Below, piece after piece: positions 1 to 8,429 of a stretch of 37,603 bases of DNA. This DNA comes from Deltaproteobacteria bacterium (GTDB lineage Bacteria > Desulfobacterota > Syntrophobacteria > BM002). The translations under genes were made by a program, and so were the position numbers. The notes beneath the pieces are model-generated. The model searched no databases and was not told the origin of the DNA. It worked only from the letters and a program-made list of their open reading frames with translations. The stretch spans positions 1-37,603 of the forward strand of contig JAJDNB010000102.1 in NCBI GenBank assembly GCA_022340905.1. Reading direction: 5' to 3'. How positions within the stretch are numbered: position 1 is the stretch's first letter; each line of letters starts with the position of its first letter.

Positions 1-402
1 TGAATCAGAATCAAATTTCCAGCCATCAAACGAAGGGGCACCGATCTGCCTTGAAGTAACCCACTCCTCGCTGGAGTCCATTTTTGAATGTGAGACCTTA
101 ACTAGAAGGTCTACCTGACCACCTGCATCCTGGCCATTTACTACGTACCGGATACCGAATTCTGTCCCGCCTTTTCCCGGAACTAGCCTGGTGCGCCTGA
201 CGAGTTCTTTTTCACCCACGATCTGAATCTCACCTCGACGGGTGTCCGGTGCTTCCTGCCAGTGGGCAAAAGTGGTTTTGTACAGGCCGTAGTCGATAAT
301 ATCAATGCTGTTGACTTCGGCAGCAATTGACGTGGCTGCCCATAGCAGCGGAATGGAAAGAATCATGCTCGCTATTAAGAAACTTTTGATTATTGCTTTC
401 AT
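1..402 (-). CDS. Truncated secreted protein, possibly DUF3859-like
   Basis: The reading frame is open from an ATG at 402 to the window edge, giving 134 residues with the C-terminus missing. I translated it by hand. Residues 1-28 look like a Sec signal peptide: a KAIIK basic start, a hydrophobic stretch and an SIAA cut site. The mature part begins with 'SIDIIDYGLYKTTF' and looks like a beta-rich extracytoplasmic domain. The 'DYG.Y' start recalls the DUF3859 family, but that is memory and not a search. GGAGG lies 8 nt before the ATG, which supports the start. It stands alone, with an AT-rich upstream region (about 480-560) that could hold its promoter. The function is unknown. Confidence 0.6.
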   Translation of the reverse strand, partial: MKAIIKSFLIASMILSIPLLWAATSIAAEVNSIDIIDYGLYKTTFAHWQEAPDTRRGEIQIVGEKELVRRTRLVPGKGGTEFGIRYVVNGQDAGGQVDLLVKVSHSKMDSSEEWVTSRQIGAPSFDGWKFDSDS

Positions 403-925
403 CTCCTTTACCTCCCCCTGAAACTTAAAAATTGCTTTGTGTTTGCGTTTGTTTTCTCCTTAGTGCAGAAGGGATGCCAAGACTAGATTAAAGATAAAAG
501 AAATAATAATATCAATATTTTAACTGAAAGTATATTTTTTAAAATCTCTTGCAAAATCGCAAAAAATGGCGAAATGACCAAATAGTTCCTGGCTAGGTAG
601 CCAGGAGGTAATTAAGGATTTTGGATTGTAGATTTAGGAAGGCATAGAGCATGGGGCATGGGGAAAGACAGCTGGCAGCAGGCAGCGGACAGATGAAAGA
701 CGACAGAGGACAGAGGGCAGCAAGACGACACGGCGACGCGGCGGCACGGTGACGCGGCGAAGAAGCTCAAGGGGTCGGAGGGCAGAGGACAGCAAGTCAA
801 ATGGTCAATTTGTCGAATAGTCAAATGGTTATGAATAACTTAAAAGACTAATTAACCATTGGACCATTCGACGAATTGACGAATAACTCCTGACTCCTGG
901 CTCCTGACTCCTTTGATTAGACATT
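403..925. repeat. Gene-free mosaic of intergenic repeats
   Basis: No credible gene is seen. Positions 480-560 are AT-rich and may hold the promoter of the leftward gene. From about 626 the DNA is a chain of short repeat families: a 26-bp run at 636-661 that recurs at 27877-27902, 'cagctggcag' at 669-678, GACRCGG-type units at 725-760, a 49-nt segment at 788-836 that recurs inverted at 36388-36436, and a 24-bp run at 869-892 that recurs at 27303-27326. 'Ctcctgactcctgg' units follow, then 'agacatttcagacattt'. Confidence 0.8.
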
Positions 926-1714
926 TCAGACATTTGGTTGTGCGGATGGATTGATGGGTAGCAACCGGCCGGCGGCTAGCTCTAATTCTCTGCACAAACG
1001 CTCCCAGGCTGTATCCATAATGATTTTTAAATTGACCACGTCGGCCTCGTTGTAAAGAAGGAGCTTTTGCAGGGCATCGCTGCTTCCCCGTTGATATTCG
1101 TGCCAGAGGACAACGGCCTCGTATCCGCTCATCTCCCGGATTTCCGGGGGTCTGGCAATGCCGAAAAGAGGCTCGATACTCTTTAGGCCGCCACGATAGC
1201 CGAGCCGCCTCACCACATGCAGCAAGTCTATATGCGCCTGACGAATCTGCAGGTTGCGGAAAGAGCCGCATATAAAAGGAAGATCGAACCTGCTGCCATT
1301 GAAGGTGACCAAAAGGTCGTAGGACTCTAAAGCATCCTCGAATTCCTCCATATTCTGCCCATTGATGAAGTGGTGAGTTTGTTGGCCGTCGTAGAGACCG
1401 ATCACAGTAATCTCGTGGCCGTAGATAGCTGTGCCGGTGGTTTCGATGTCCAGAAAACCACAACTGTGCCGAAAATCTCGGTAGAGCCGCCAGCGTTCAG
1501 CTGAAGGGAGAACTTTATGAAAATAAGCAGCCTGGTCCCGGTGCTCCCTGGACTGCCTGAGGTAGGACCTCATCAGGTTGCGGTTTTGGCTGCTGCTAGG
1601 CCAATGGTCAAGATGCAGCTCCAGTTGGTCCCAGGTCAAAATACCCTGACGCCAGAGATTGATCTCGGTCTTTGGGCCAATGAAGGGCAGATGTAAGAAA
1701 GTATTTTCTAACAT
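926..1714 (-). CDS. RNase H-fold exonuclease-like protein (YprB/RNase_H_2 type)
   Basis: A 262-residue soluble protein. The first acidic motif is 'GFLDIETTGT' (Asp89, Glu91), the second is 'TFNGSRFDLPF' (Asp144) and the third is 'YNEADVVNL' (Asp225). This spacing matches DEDD exonucleases of the RNase_H_2 family, to which Bacillus YprB belongs, so two-metal 3'-5' nuclease activity is plausible. The N-terminal 80 residues resemble the short helical lead of these proteins and no other domain is attached. It is transcribed in the same direction as the upstream radical SAM gene but is separated from it by 274 bp of repeat-rich DNA, so it probably has its own promoter. Family assignment is fairly firm; the substrate is unknown. 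Confidence 0.8.
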   Translation of the reverse strand: MLENTFLHLPFIGPKTEINLWRQGILTWDQLELHLDHWPSSSQNRNLMRSYLRQSREHRDQAAYFHKVLPSAERWRLYRDFRHSCGFLDIETTGTAIYGHEITVIGLYDGQQTHHFINGQNMEEFEDALESYDLLVTFNGSRFDLPFICGSFRNLQIRQAHIDLLHVVRRLGYRGGLKSIEPLFGIARPPEIREMSGYEAVVLWHEYQRGSSDALQKLLLYNEADVVNLKIIMDTAWERLCRELELAAGRLLPINPSAQPNV

Positions 1715-1988
1715 ATTTCAAAGCCTGGTGTATTTGGCATGGAGCATGGGGCAAAGAGAAAGGAGCCAGGAGTCAGAAGTCAGAGTTCAAGAGAAAAACA
1801 ATCAGGATTGACTTTATCTGAGCCACCGACTCTCTGAACCGCAGAATATCGAAATGATCACTTCATCATTTTGCGGTTCCTTGTTCTGCGGTTCGATATT
1901 CGCTGTTTTGAACCCTCTGATCTCTGACTTCTGATCTCTGACCTCTAACCCGCGTCTCCGTTTCACCGGCTCGCCGCGTCGTTTCGCC
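1715..1988. repeat. Repeat-rich spacer with inverted repeats
   Basis: The spacer begins with 'ggcatggagcatggggca' and 'gagccaggagtcagaagtcag' type repeats. An 11-bp perfect inverted repeat (gaaccgcagaa, 1836-1846, against 1884-1894) encloses a second small hairpin (aatgat 1853-1858 / atcatt 1865-1870). A 'ctctgatctctgacttctg' run follows, then GC-rich 'acgcggcg' type units next to the radical SAM stop codon. No T-run terminator is visible. Confidence 0.65.
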
Positions 1989-3722
1989 TTAGGTAGGACA
2001 CACTCCACAGGCCACGCAGTTGTCCGGATCGCAGGGCTGTGTAGACTCGCCTGCAAGAGCGGCCTGGTATTCCTTCCAGAGATAGTCCTTGCTCACGCCG
2101 TGATCAATAAAGTCCCAGGGAAAGAGCTCGTCTCGATCCCGCTCTCGATACACATAGAATTCGGGATTGACATTTACCGCCTTGATGGCTTGTGTCCAAT
2201 TCCCATCCTTTTGGAAAACTGTCTCGAGTAAGGACGCCAACTTGCGATCGCCGCGGGCCAGCAGCGCCTGCAGGTACGCCCAGCGGGGCACATCGGCATG
2301 CACCTTCACATTGGCCACTCTTCCCAATCCACCTTTCAGCTTTTTGATCCGTTGCTTCAGAACGGAGAGATCACAGAATGGCACCCACTGGAAGGGCGTA
2401 AAAGGCTTGGGCACAAACGAGCTGACACTCAGGGTAATGGTCCCCAGGCGTTTCTGTCCTCGGGCGATGGTCAGTTGTTCGTGCTTGATCTTTTTGACCA
2501 AGGTGATGATTGCCGCTACATCCTCCTCTGTTTCGGTGGGCAGTCCAATCATAAAATAGAGACGCAGGTTGGGAATGCCTGCGCTCACCACTAAAGTCAC
2601 AGCATTCAGGATCTGCTCTTCAGTCAAATTCTTGTTTATAACCTGCCGCAATCTCTCGCTTCCGGCCTCGGGTGCAATAGTCACGGTCTGGAGACCACTC
2701 TGGCGGAGTGCGTCGACCATGGTGGACGTGATCGAATCGGCCCGCAGGGAAGAGACCGACAGGGATTTCCCTACCTTTGTCAGTTGCAAACAGATGGCAT
2801 CGATATCGGGATGATCTGAGACGGCTGAACTGAGGAGACCGATTTTCCCTTTTTTCCTCAAGGCTGCTTGCACCACTTTGTCGCTCTGGCGATGTCGCAC
2901 CGGCCGGTAGACAAACCCGGCGGCACAAAAGCGGCAGCCCCGGCCGCAGCCCCTTCCGATCTCCACCAGCACCATGTCGGGAAATTCGGTGTGAGGAGTG
3001 GTTATTACGGAAGTAATCGGGTCTCCACTCTCAATGGGTGCTGGTCTGGCCGAGATTTTTTTCGGGATGTCCACGAGAGGTTCGAAAGAAGTCAGGCGAC
3101 CATCTGCGTCGTGTTCAGCTCGAAACAAGGAAGGGACATAAGCCGAAGATACTCGCCGTGCTAGGTGAGCTAATTGTTCTTCTCTCGAAAGGTCATTATC
3201 TCGGGCTTCTTGCCAGACGTCAATGAACTCCTCTAGGAGATTTTCCGCTTCACCTAGAAGGAAGACATCTATGAAGGGTGCTATGGGTTCGGGATTGAGG
3301 AAGGTGGCTACGCCGCCCGCCGCCACCAGGGGCTCGTACTGGCGGCGGCGGGAGCTGTAGAGGCTCAATTTGCCAAGCTGCAGGAGGTGTACCAGGTTGG
3401 TGTAATCATTTTCAAAGGCCAGTGAAAAAGCGACAATGCTGAAGTCTGCCATGGGCCTCTGGCTTTCCAAGGAAAGCGGTCCAGGACCCGAGCTGGCAGC
3501 GGCCATGTCCTCCGATTCCGGGAGAAAGAATCTCTCGCATACTACATTGGTTAGCTGGTTGAGACGGTGGTAAACCGTCTGAAAACCCAAGTTGGACATA
3601 CCCAGGAAATAACGGTTCGGGTAAATCAGACCGACTGGAATCTTGCCACCCCAGTCCTTGATGACCGTTCCGGTCTCGTCCTCCAGCCACTGCTTTAGTC
3701 TGCGTTTCTGTTGCCAAGACAT
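1989..3722 (-). CDS. Radical SAM protein with B12-binding-like N-terminus
   Basis: A 577-residue protein. The N-terminal about 220 residues resemble a cobalamin-binding-like Rossmann region ('KIPVGLIYPNRYFLGMSNLG'). The radical SAM core follows with CxxxCxxC at Cys259, Cys263 and Cys266 ('GCGRGCRFCAAGF'), the ligand set for a [4Fe-4S] cluster that cleaves S-adenosylmethionine. The extreme C-terminus has a second Cys group, Cys564, 569, 572 and 575 ('CDPDNCVACGVC'), which could hold another metal site. The family resembles the TIGR03960-type radical SAM proteins, here without the usual DUF2344 partner. It lies 225 bp after ftsZ on the same strand, a placement I recall from other Desulfobacterota. 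The substrate is unknown; tRNA or protein modification are only guesses. Confidence 0.8.
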   Translation of the reverse strand: MSWQQKRRLKQWLEDETGTVIKDWGGKIPVGLIYPNRYFLGMSNLGFQTVYHRLNQLTNVVCERFFLPESEDMAAASSGPGPLSLESQRPMADFSIVAFSLAFENDYTNLVHLLQLGKLSLYSSRRRQYEPLVAAGGVATFLNPEPIAPFIDVFLLGEAENLLEEFIDVWQEARDNDLSREEQLAHLARRVSSAYVPSLFRAEHDADGRLTSFEPLVDIPKKISARPAPIESGDPITSVITTPHTEFPDMVLVEIGRGCGRGCRFCAAGFVYRPVRHRQSDKVVQAALRKKGKIGLLSSAVSDHPDIDAICLQLTKVGKSLSVSSLRADSITSTMVDALRQSGLQTVTIAPEAGSERLRQVINKNLTEEQILNAVTLVVSAGIPNLRLYFMIGLPTETEEDVAAIITLVKKIKHEQLTIARGQKRLGTITLSVSSFVPKPFTPFQWVPFCDLSVLKQRIKKLKGGLGRVANVKVHADVPRWAYLQALLARGDRKLASLLETVFQKDGNWTQAIKAVNVNPEFYVYRERDRDELFPWDFIDHGVSKDYLWKEYQAALAGESTQPCDPDNCVACGVCPT

Positions 3723-3913
3723 CGGTAGCCTGTAGAAGCTCTCGCCAGAGGTACAACTTCACATTGCCACTGTTCTGAAGGAGTCTGGCGAGAAAATTAC
3801 TCCTGAGCGATTCTAACATTTTTAGCTCACATCGCTCAATTATGCCACAGAGACCGAGTCGCGTCCTCACCTTTTCACCGCCTAGAGAAAAACTACTAAA
3901 AGATTCTTTTCAA

Positions 3914-3929
3914 TTGCCCCGCAGGGCAA
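3914..3929 (-). terminator. Possible weak terminator after ftsZ
   Basis: Just after the ftsZ stop there is a 6-bp stem (ttgccc/gggcaa) with a 4-nt loop. On the minus strand it is followed by an A/T-rich stretch containing a second small stem (aaaag/ctttt) and TTTTT about 30 nt later. It is not a textbook terminator because the U-run is not adjacent. Confidence 0.3.
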
Positions 3930-3947
3930 GAAACACTGGCCGTGACC

Positions 3948-5105
3948 TCAATCTGCCTGCCGTCGGAGGAAGGTGGGTATTTCAAGTTCGTCCTCGTCTA
4001 TGGGCAAGTCTTTGTAACCCATGGGGCGACTCAACTCCCTATTGCTGTCCTCACCTTTGCGATTCCGCCGCAAGAATGTGGGAATGTCCAGGTCATCATC
4101 ACGGCGAGAGCCATGGATTACTCCCAAATCCGGTTTGGGTCTCGCATCTATCTCACCGATTCCGGTTGCAATGACGGTGACTCGCAATTCCTCTCCGGCA
4201 CCCTGGTCCAATACCGTACCCCAAATGATATTGGCATCCTCATGGGCTTCTTTCTGGATAAGCGATGACGCCTCCTGGACCTCGTCAATGGTCAAATCCA
4301 GACCGCTGCTTATGTTCATCAGTATGCCCTTGGCACCACTTATGGACACGTCCTCCAGCAATGGGCTTGATATGGCCTTCTGAGCTGCCTCAATAGCCCG
4401 ATCCTCTCCACTGGCCATGCCGGTGCCCATAAGAGCCATCCCCATCTCGCTCATAATTGTTTTGACGTCGGCGAAATCGAGATTGATCAAGCCGGGGACG
4501 GTGATGAGATCAGAAATCCCTTTCACCGCATAAAGGAGCACATCGTCGGCCTTCTTGAGCATTTCGAGAAAGGTTGCCTTCTTTGCCGCCAGGCTCAATA
4601 AGCGGTTGTTGGGAATAGTGATGATGGTATCCACCACCTCCCTGAGCTCTTTGATCCCTTTGTCGGCCGCCCGCATGCGCTGACGCCCTTCAAAATTAAA
4701 TGGTTTGGTAACGACAGCCACGGTGAGAGATCCTAGTTCCTTAGCTATCTGTGCCACTATGGGCGCACCACCGGTGCCGGTGCCGCCACCCAGTCCAGCG
4801 GTGACGAAGACCATGTCACTGCCTTCTAGGATTTGGCGAAGCTTGTCTGCGTCTTCCAGGGCTGAACTCCGGCCAATCTCAGGATTGGCACCAGCCCCGA
4901 GTCCCTTGGTAATGTTGACGCCCAGTTGGAGCTTGGTAGGGGCCTTGGAGATTTCTAAGGCCTGAGCGTCGGTGTTGGCGGCTATAAAGTCAACTCCTTT
5001 AAGATTGGCGTTGATCATGTTGTTTATAGCGTTACCGCCGCCACCGCCTATGCCAATGACCTTGATCTTGGCTCCGTTGTTACTTTCGACGAACTCGAAC
5101 ATCAT
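3948..5105 (-). CDS. ftsZ: Cell division protein FtsZ with duplicated C-terminal peptide
   Basis: A 385-residue tubulin-like GTPase that polymerises into the cytokinetic Z ring. The nucleotide site is clear (GGGGNA near residue 20, tubulin signature GGGTGTG at 106-112), and the T7 loop region '[11 protein letters not shown]' is intact. AGGAGG precedes the ATG at 5105. The oddity is the tail: the conserved C-terminal peptide that binds FtsA and other anchors occurs twice, 'LDIPTFLRR' at 339-347 and 'LEIPTFLRR' at 374-382, joined by an acidic linker. The codons differ between copies, so this is not a recent or assembly-made duplication. It is the last dcw gene, 227 bp after ftsA, and a separate promoter in that gap is possible. 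Confidence 0.97.
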   Translation of the reverse strand: MMFEFVESNNGAKIKVIGIGGGGGNAINNMINANLKGVDFIAANTDAQALEISKAPTKLQLGVNITKGLGAGANPEIGRSSALEDADKLRQILEGSDMVFVTAGLGGGTGTGGAPIVAQIAKELGSLTVAVVTKPFNFEGRQRMRAADKGIKELREVVDTIITIPNNRLLSLAAKKATFLEMLKKADDVLLYAVKGISDLITVPGLINLDFADVKTIMSEMGMALMGTGMASGEDRAIEAAQKAISSPLLEDVSISGAKGILMNISSGLDLTIDEVQEASSLIQKEAHEDANIIWGTVLDQGAGEELRVTVIATGIGEIDARPKPDLGVIHGSRRDDDLDIPTFLRRNRKGEDSNRELSRPMGYKDLPIDEDELEIPTFLRRQAD

Positions 5106-5332
5106 AAGCCACCTCCTGCACCAAAACGTTCAAAGCATGTTCCCCGGCTACGATTCACGAGCCCTTTCTCTGCAGCCGGCGAAGGAAGAAGACAAACCCA
5201 GTAGTCACAAGTGCATAACAGCCCATACACGTGAAGAACATGGTAAGGACGAAGTAAAGGTCCGACCTTGTCATTCAGGTCCCTCCTGGTCTAACGACAT
5301 ATTTTGTCGGACTCCAATGAAGCTCAGTCTTC

Positions 5333-6559
5333 CTAGACCACATCCTTGAACCACTTACGCATTCGATCCAGCAGTCGGTTAAAAATGTTATTCTGACGGA
5401 TGCGGAAAAGTTTTTTGGGCTTAGAGTTTGCCCCGTAGAGGACCAACCCTACCCCAGTTGCGTACATGGGATTCTTGACCACATCCACCAAACCGCCGAT
5501 GGCAGTGGGTAAACCGGTTCGCACCGGCAGATTGAAAACCTGCTCTGCCACATCAGCAAGCCCAGGCAGCAAAGCGGTGCCGCCGGTTATCACCAAACCG
5601 GAGGCTACGAGGTCCGAGTACCCCGAACGCAGCAATTCCCGTTGGAGCAAGGAGCACACTTCCTCAACTCGAGGTTCTAAAATCTCGCCCAGGATCTGCC
5701 GGCTGAGCACCTTTGCCTTGCCGCCTCCAACACTGGGAACCTGAATAGTCTCATCCTTCTGAATCATAGCGGTAAGGGCACAGCCATATCGTTGCTTGAT
5801 CTTTTCAGCCTCTTCCACCGGGGTTCTCAACCCCACAGCAATGTCGTTAGTTAGGTTGTTGCCCCCCAGAGCGAGAACTGAGCTGTGGCGGATGGTGTTT
5901 CCCGAGAAGATAGCCAAATCCGCTGTGCCACCGCCGAAATCCACCAGGGCCACGCCCAACTTGCGCTCTTGTGAGTTCAGCACTGCTTCGGCAGAGGCGA
6001 GGGACTCCAGGACTATGTCGCAGACGTCGAGACCGGCACGCTGGCAACATTTGACGATATTTTGGGCGGAAGTGACAGCACCGGTGACAATATGGACTTT
6101 GGCCTCCAAACGCACACCAGACATGCCCAACGGATTCTGGATACCCCTTTGGTCGTCGATGATGTATTCCTGAGGGAGAATGTGAATTACCTCCCTGTCA
6201 AAGGGTATTGCTACTGCCTTGGCCGCATCGATGACCCTGTCGATGTCTTGCTGGCTCACTTCGCGATTCTTTACGGCAATGACGCCATGGCTGTTGTGGC
6301 CCTCGATGTGACCACCGGCAATACCGGCGTATACCGCATTGATTTCGCAACCAGCCATTAACTCTGCCTCTTCCACTGCCCGTTTGATCGAATCTACTGT
6401 ACTTTCGATGTTGACCACCACGCCTTTGCGCAGTCCCTCAGAGGGGTGGGTACCAATACCCACTATGTCGATTCCCTCCGGGGTCAACTCGCCGACTACG
6501 GCACAAATCTTTGTGGTGCCGATGTCCAGTCCCACGATCAACGAATTATCTTTGGCCAT
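5333..6559 (-). CDS. ftsA: Cell division protein FtsA
   Basis: A 408-residue actin-like ATPase that tethers FtsZ filaments to the inner membrane and helps recruit later divisome proteins. The phosphate-1 motif is 'VGLDIGTTKICAVVGE' near the start. 'ALVDFGGGTADLAIF' gives the second phosphate motif and 'GLVITGGTALLPGL' the adenosine motif. The C-terminus ends in a basic, amphipathic-looking helix ('FNRLLDRMRKWFKDVV'), as expected for the membrane-targeting sequence. The ATG is preceded by GGAG at good spacing, and the gene starts 2 nt after the ftsQ stop, so the two are co-transcribed. Length is normal for the family. Confidence 0.97.
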   Translation of the reverse strand: MAKDNSLIVGLDIGTTKICAVVGELTPEGIDIVGIGTHPSEGLRKGVVVNIESTVDSIKRAVEEAELMAGCEINAVYAGIAGGHIEGHNSHGVIAVKNREVSQQDIDRVIDAAKAVAIPFDREVIHILPQEYIIDDQRGIQNPLGMSGVRLEAKVHIVTGAVTSAQNIVKCCQRAGLDVCDIVLESLASAEAVLNSQERKLGVALVDFGGGTADLAIFSGNTIRHSSVLALGGNNLTNDIAVGLRTPVEEAEKIKQRYGCALTAMIQKDETIQVPSVGGGKAKVLSRQILGEILEPRVEEVCSLLQRELLRSGYSDLVASGLVITGGTALLPGLADVAEQVFNLPVRTGLPTAIGGLVDVVKNPMYATGVGLVLYGANSKPKKLFRIRQNNIFNRLLDRMRKWFKDVV

Positions 6560-6561
6560 GT

Positions 6562-7437
6562 TTAAACTCCCTTTTTTTGTGATCGGTCCCGCTTGTTAAG
6601 CTTAAAATTTCCTCTGACAAAAATTCGATTTCCGTAGCTCAGATCAATCCCCCGGAGCTGAGGATCAAGCCCTTTTTCCTCCAGGTAGCGCAGGACTTTC
6701 TCCAGCCTGGCTATCTTGGGGCCATATTTGTCCCGTCCCAGATCAATCTGAATGCCGCCTCGGACTGTAAAAATGCTCAATCCTTTATTCCTATTCCAAC
6801 GGATTTCTGAAATGAGCCTCCAGGGTAGTCTCAGCTGGCTCTCTTGATGGAGATCGTCGATAAGAACAGTGAGCTCCCGAGGAAGCTTGTGCCCCGGAGC
6901 GAGAGATTTAGGATCAACTCCGGTTATTATGGGCAAGCCCGCATATTTTCCCGGTGCAGCGCTGGCGAAACACAACCCTTCATCGTCCACTAAATAAAAT
7001 TGCCTGCCTTTCACCAGGGCCAAAGGCTTGCGCTCAACTATCTCTATACGAATCCGGTCTGGGATCTCCCTGCTGATCAACGCGGAATCTATCCAAGGAT
7101 GGTTGGTGACCCTTTGCCTTACCCGGTCGAGATCAAGAGAGAGGATGTTTACCCCGGAAGGGATCCGGGCTTGTTGGATGACCGTCTGCGGGTCCAGCAC
7201 CTCACAGCCGCTCACCTGGACACTAGTGACATTGAGGAGACTCGAGGAAAGCAAGGTGCGGTAGCAGGCTACACACAGAACACTCAGTCCCGTAAAGGCC
7301 AGGCAGATTACCGTGAATTGCACAAGGGAGCGAAGTCGCCGTCGCAGCTTTCGCGGATCACTACGGTAGCTATTCTTTTTGTTTGAAACTTTGACGGTTT
7401 CAAATGGCAACGAAATTTGCATTAGTTTCTTGGCCAC
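6562..7437 (-). CDS. ftsQ: Cell division protein FtsQ
   Basis: A 291-residue bitopic membrane protein of the FtsQBL divisome subcomplex. The cytoplasmic N-terminus is strongly basic ('RSDPRKLRRRLRSL'). One membrane segment follows at about residues 39-63 ('FTVICLAFTGLSVLCVACY'), then a POTRA domain ('LLNVTSVQVSGCEVLDPQTV') and the FtsQ beta domain. The start is GTG at 7437 with AGGA about 7 nt upstream. It is 29 nt downstream of murB and nearly touches ftsA, a standard murB-ftsQ-ftsA order. Confidence 0.93.
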   Translation of the reverse strand: MAKKLMQISLPFETVKVSNKKNSYRSDPRKLRRRLRSLVQFTVICLAFTGLSVLCVACYRTLLSSSLLNVTSVQVSGCEVLDPQTVIQQARIPSGVNILSLDLDRVRQRVTNHPWIDSALISREIPDRIRIEIVERKPLALVKGRQFYLVDDEGLCFASAAPGKYAGLPIITGVDPKSLAPGHKLPRELTVLIDDLHQESQLRLPWRLISEIRWNRNKGLSIFTVRGGIQIDLGRDKYGPKIARLEKVLRYLEEKGLDPQLRGIDLSYGNRIFVRGNFKLNKRDRSQKKGV

Positions 7438-7466
7438 CTTGCTTCCTCGAAATCATTTCCCTGCAT

Positions 7467-8399
7467 TTACGAACCGTTATGGTGATTCCCCACGACCTCG
7501 ATTTCCAGTTCGAGGTGCACGCCGAATTCCTGAGAAACCTTCTGCTGTGCCAGATGAATCAAAGCAAGGATATCTCTGGCCCGTGCCTGCCCACGGTTGA
7601 CAATGAAGTTGGCGTGCTTTGGAGAAATCTGGGCGTCTCCAATGCGTACACCTTTCAGCCCAACTGCCTCGATGAGCCTGCCGGCAAAATCACCTGGCGG
7701 ATTTTTAAACACTGAACCAGCAGAGGGAAGCCTCCAGGGTTGTTTATCTTTTCTGGCTTTGAGCAACGAACGAATCCTTTGGCGCATGTGCTCTCGAGAG
7801 CTTACAGTCAGCAGGAACTCCGCCCCCACCACCACAGCGGCCGGAGGCAGATCGAGTCTTCGGTATGAGAAGGGGAGTCTGGTGCGGTCCAGCCTGGCGA
7901 GAGCACCGTCAGCAAGAACCAGGTGTGCAGCTTCACAGACATCGGCCATTTCCCCTGCAGGGGTACCGGCGTTCATTCGCAAAGCACCCCCAACCGATCC
8001 GGGTATGCCGGCAATAAACTCAAGCCCACTGAGATTTTGTTGCAGGCAAAAGCGCAACAGTCGACTGAGCCGCAACCCTGCACCTGCCTTGACTTTTCCA
8101 TCGTTGCGTTCCACCTGCGAGAACCCCTCTTCCAGGCTAATCGCGACAGCCTTTATACCTGCATCCTGCACCAGAAGGTTGGTTCCCCTGCCGAGGATGA
8201 AGTAGGGATAATTGTTTTGATTCAGCACCTGGACGGCGGTTTGCAGCCCTGCCAGATTCAGAGGACGGAGGAGGCAGGACACCGGCCCCCCTACCCGCAA
8301 TGAAGTATGTCCTGCCATTGTGACATCCCACTCGGCTTTCACTCCGTCCAGGTGCTGAAGTTCTTTTCTTAATTCAGGGTCCATCACTCCAGTTTTCAC
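7467..8399 (-). CDS. murB: UDP-N-acetylenolpyruvoylglucosamine reductase
   Basis: A 310-residue cytoplasmic flavoenzyme that reduces UDP-GlcNAc-enolpyruvate to UDP-MurNAc with NADPH. FAD-binding motifs are visible: 'ILGRGTNLLVQDAGI' and 'GLEFIAGIPGSVGGALRMNA'. The catalytic serine lies in 'PSAGSVFKNP', and the substrate-binding C-terminal domain is present. The start is taken as GTG at 8399, because AGGAGG stands 9 nt upstream; an in-frame ATG at 8384 is the alternative. The upstream spacer and the bases up to the start codon belong to a 'cagctggcag' repeat seen elsewhere in the window. Confidence 0.95.
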   Translation of the reverse strand: MKTGVMDPELRKELQHLDGVKAEWDVTMAGHTSLRVGGPVSCLLRPLNLAGLQTAVQVLNQNNYPYFILGRGTNLLVQDAGIKAVAISLEEGFSQVERNDGKVKAGAGLRLSRLLRFCLQQNLSGLEFIAGIPGSVGGALRMNAGTPAGEMADVCEAAHLVLADGALARLDRTRLPFSYRRLDLPPAAVVVGAEFLLTVSSREHMRQRIRSLLKARKDKQPWRLPSAGSVFKNPPGDFAGRLIEAVGLKGVRIGDAQISPKHANFIVNRGQARARDILALIHLAQQKVSQEFGVHLELEIEVVGNHHNGS

Positions 8400-8429
8400 T
8401 GCCAGCTGCCTCCTGCAGGCTGCCAGCTT

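Noticed and set aside
852..1463. A 203-codon minus-strand frame overlapping the RNase H-fold gene
   Set aside because: It uses another frame of that gene and runs into repeat DNA; the RNase H motifs are all in the other frame.
5295..5309. Small hairpin cgaca/tgtcg in the ftsA-ftsZ gap as a terminator
   Set aside because: The stem is 5 bp with an A/T loop and no T-run; ftsZ must be expressed, and the hairpin is within chance expectation.
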